A program made the position numbers and the translations under genes. Below the pieces are notes generated by a model. That model worked only from the letters and a program-made list of their open reading frames with translations, had not been told where the DNA came from and ran no database searches. A stretch of DNA of 6,196 nt from an uncultured Oscillibacter sp. (GTDB taxonomy: Bacteria > Bacillota > Clostridia > Oscillospirales > Oscillospiraceae): assembly GCA_904393855.1 (NCBI GenBank), contig CAJFNE010000114.1, forward strand, positions 1 to 6,196, read 5' to 3'. This document shows positions 5,245 through 6,196 of the stretch, one piece after another; the stretch's first letter is position 1, and each line of letters opens with the position of its first letter.

Positions 5245-5694
5245 TCACAGCATCGCCTTGATCTCCTCGCAGAATGCCGCGGCCGACTCCGTGTCCCGCA
5301 TCAGCAGGAAGGCGGTGTCATCGCCCGCCAGGGATCCCACCATGTAGGTGATATCCATATTGTCCAGAGCCGCCGCCGCCGCCGAGGCCAGTCCCGGCAT
5401 AGTCTTCAGCACCACGATGTTCTGGGCGTAGGCGATGCTGGTGATGCTCTCCCGGAAGATAGTCTGGAGCTTCTCCGCGAAGTTCAGTTTCGTCCGGTTG
5501 CCGGAGACCGCGTATTTATAGACGCTGTGCCCGGCGGGCTCCTTGATCAGGTGCATCTGCTTGATATCCCGCGAGATGGTGGCCTGGGTGCTGTGGATAC
5601 CCCGCTCCTGCAAGCGGACCAGCAGCTGCTCCTGCGTCTCAATATTTTCCTGGGAAATGATTTCCAGAATCATGGCTTGCCGGTCATTTTTCAT
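5245..5694 (-). CDS. argR: Arginine repressor ArgR/AhrC
   Basis: Arginine-responsive transcription factor of 149 residues, typical for the family; the active form is a hexamer in the cytoplasm. The N-terminal winged helix-turn-helix (about 1-65) includes RQAMILEIISQENIETQEQL and the DNA-recognition signature STQATISRDIKQMHLIK (35-51). The C-terminal oligomerisation and arginine-binding domain (about 80-149) includes VVLKTMPGLASAAAAALD and the conserved GDDT (124-127), whose acidic residues bind L-arginine in characterised homologues. The start ATG at 5694 has AGGAGG 8 bases upstream. An in-frame ATG at 5736 would add 14 residues unlike the family N-terminus. The first 11 bases overlap the end of nadK, which suggests translational coupling. 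By family knowledge it represses arginine biosynthesis and can activate catabolism. I found no convincing ARG box in this window, so targets lie elsewhere. Confidence 0.97.
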   Translation of the reverse strand: MKNDRQAMILEIISQENIETQEQLLVRLQERGIHSTQATISRDIKQMHLIKEPAGHSVYKYAVSGNRTKLNFAEKLQTIFRESITSIAYAQNIVVLKTMPGLASAAAAALDNMDITYMVGSLAGDDTAFLLMRDTESAAAFCEEIKAML

Positions 5695-6196
5695 CTTGGA
5701 ATCCTCCTGGCAGCATTTTCTGCGCAAAAATCTCACAAAAGCTCTTCTCCGTCAGCCGCACCAGCCGGGTCACGTGCTTGCTCCTGCGCACCAGCACTTT
5801 GTCGTCAGCCCGCAGGGCAAAGGCCCGGCTCTCGTCCACAAATAGGTATACCGGCTTGCGGCCGTTGCGCTCCAGCTCCACCGTCAGCGTGTGTTCCGGC
5901 GAGAGCACATAGGCGGAAAAGCGCATGTTGTGGGTACAAATGGGACAGACCACCATGGTCTGGGCCACCGGCTCCACCACCGGACCGCCGGCGGAGAGAG
6001 AATACGCCGTGGAGCCAGTGGGAGTGGAAATGATGACGCCGTCGCCGGCGATATCCGCCAGGTGCCGCCCGTCAGAGGAAACTTTCAGGTGGATGACGTG
6101 GGAGATGGGGCCCTCCCGGATCACCGCGTCGTTGAGGCCCAGATTGCTGTAGACCTGCTTTCCGCCGCGCTGGACGGAGACATCCACCATCATGCG
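5684..6196 (-). CDS. nadK: NAD kinase (5' part cut off by window edge)
   Basis: ATP- (or polyphosphate-) dependent phosphorylation of NAD to NADP in the cytoplasm, the only de novo route to NADP. The visible 170 residues are the C-terminal, NAD-binding part. They include LGLNDAVIREG (the NE/ND motif that contacts NAD), AGDGVIISTPTGSTAYSLSAGGPVVEP (the highly conserved NADK block with the glycine-rich TPTGSTAYSLSAGGP), and VVCPICTHNMRFSAYVL (the PICPH-like motif, here PICTH). The N-terminal GGDG ATP-site motif and about 110 residues lie off the right edge, judging from a family length of roughly 280-290. The reading frame is open to the edge, so this is truncation by the window and not a broken gene. 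The stop codon lies inside the argR start region, and nadK-argR-recN is the common clostridial order. Confidence 0.96.
   Translation of the reverse strand, partial: RMMVDVSVQRGGKQVYSNLGLNDAVIREGPISHVIHLKVSSDGRHLADIAGDGVIISTPTGSTAYSLSAGGPVVEPVAQTMVVCPICTHNMRFSAYVLSPEHTLTVELERNGRKPVYLFVDESRAFALRADDKVLVRRSKHVTRLVRLTEKSFCEIFAQKMLPGGFQDEK
5703..5708 (-). promoter_or_regulatory. argR ribosome binding site
   Basis: A perfect AGGAGG on the minus strand, 8 bases before the ATG at 5694 and inside the 3' end of nadK. It fixes the argR start and rules out the in-frame ATG at 5736. Confidence 0.88.

Noticed and set aside
5060..5261. Small open frames on both strands through the hairpin cluster (62 and 65 codons)
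   Set aside because: They are open on both strands only because the palindromes lack stops. They have no good ribosome binding site, show low-complexity Pro/Gly runs and overlap the argR end. More likely repeat sequence than protein.

Overview
The window comes from a GC-rich (roughly 60% by eye) member of the Clostridia, most likely an Oscillospiraceae-type gut bacterium. The gene order nadK-argR-recN, a T-box-controlled tyrS and a PF06541-family membrane protein are all Firmicute traits. The protein sequences and GC content fit the high-GC clostridial branch. The family-level placement is inference.

Every gene reads on the minus strand, so transcription runs from right to left. At the right edge (6196-5684) is the C-terminal part of NAD kinase. 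It overlaps the arginine repressor gene argR (5694-5245) by 11 bases. A 250-base gap follows, holding six back-to-back inverted repeats (5066-5240) and a purine/pyrimidine mirror repeat (5029-5058). Next are recN (4992-3286), the SMC-like DNA repair ATPase, and 35 bases later a small membrane protein of the PF06541 (ABC_trans_CmpB) family (3250-2702). A strong hairpin (2650-2690) probably ends this transcription unit.

The second unit has its own near-consensus sigma-A promoter (2596-2624). It drives a tyrosine-specific T-box leader (about 2317-2590) with a UAC specifier, a UGGU acceptor-binding bulge, and mutually exclusive antiterminator and terminator. The leader controls tyrS (2279-1053). 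After a 75-base gap with another hairpin comes an ABC-F ATPase of the YbiT/YkpA type (977 to the left edge, cut off).

Functionally this is mostly housekeeping: NADP supply, arginine regulation, recombinational repair, tyrosyl-tRNA synthesis under tRNA-sensing attenuation, and a ribosome-associated ABC-F factor. I see no defence system, prophage, insertion sequence or CRISPR array. The part not explained by standard features is the hairpin-dense argR-recN spacer, which looks like a composite palindromic repeat element or a structured intercistronic RNA.
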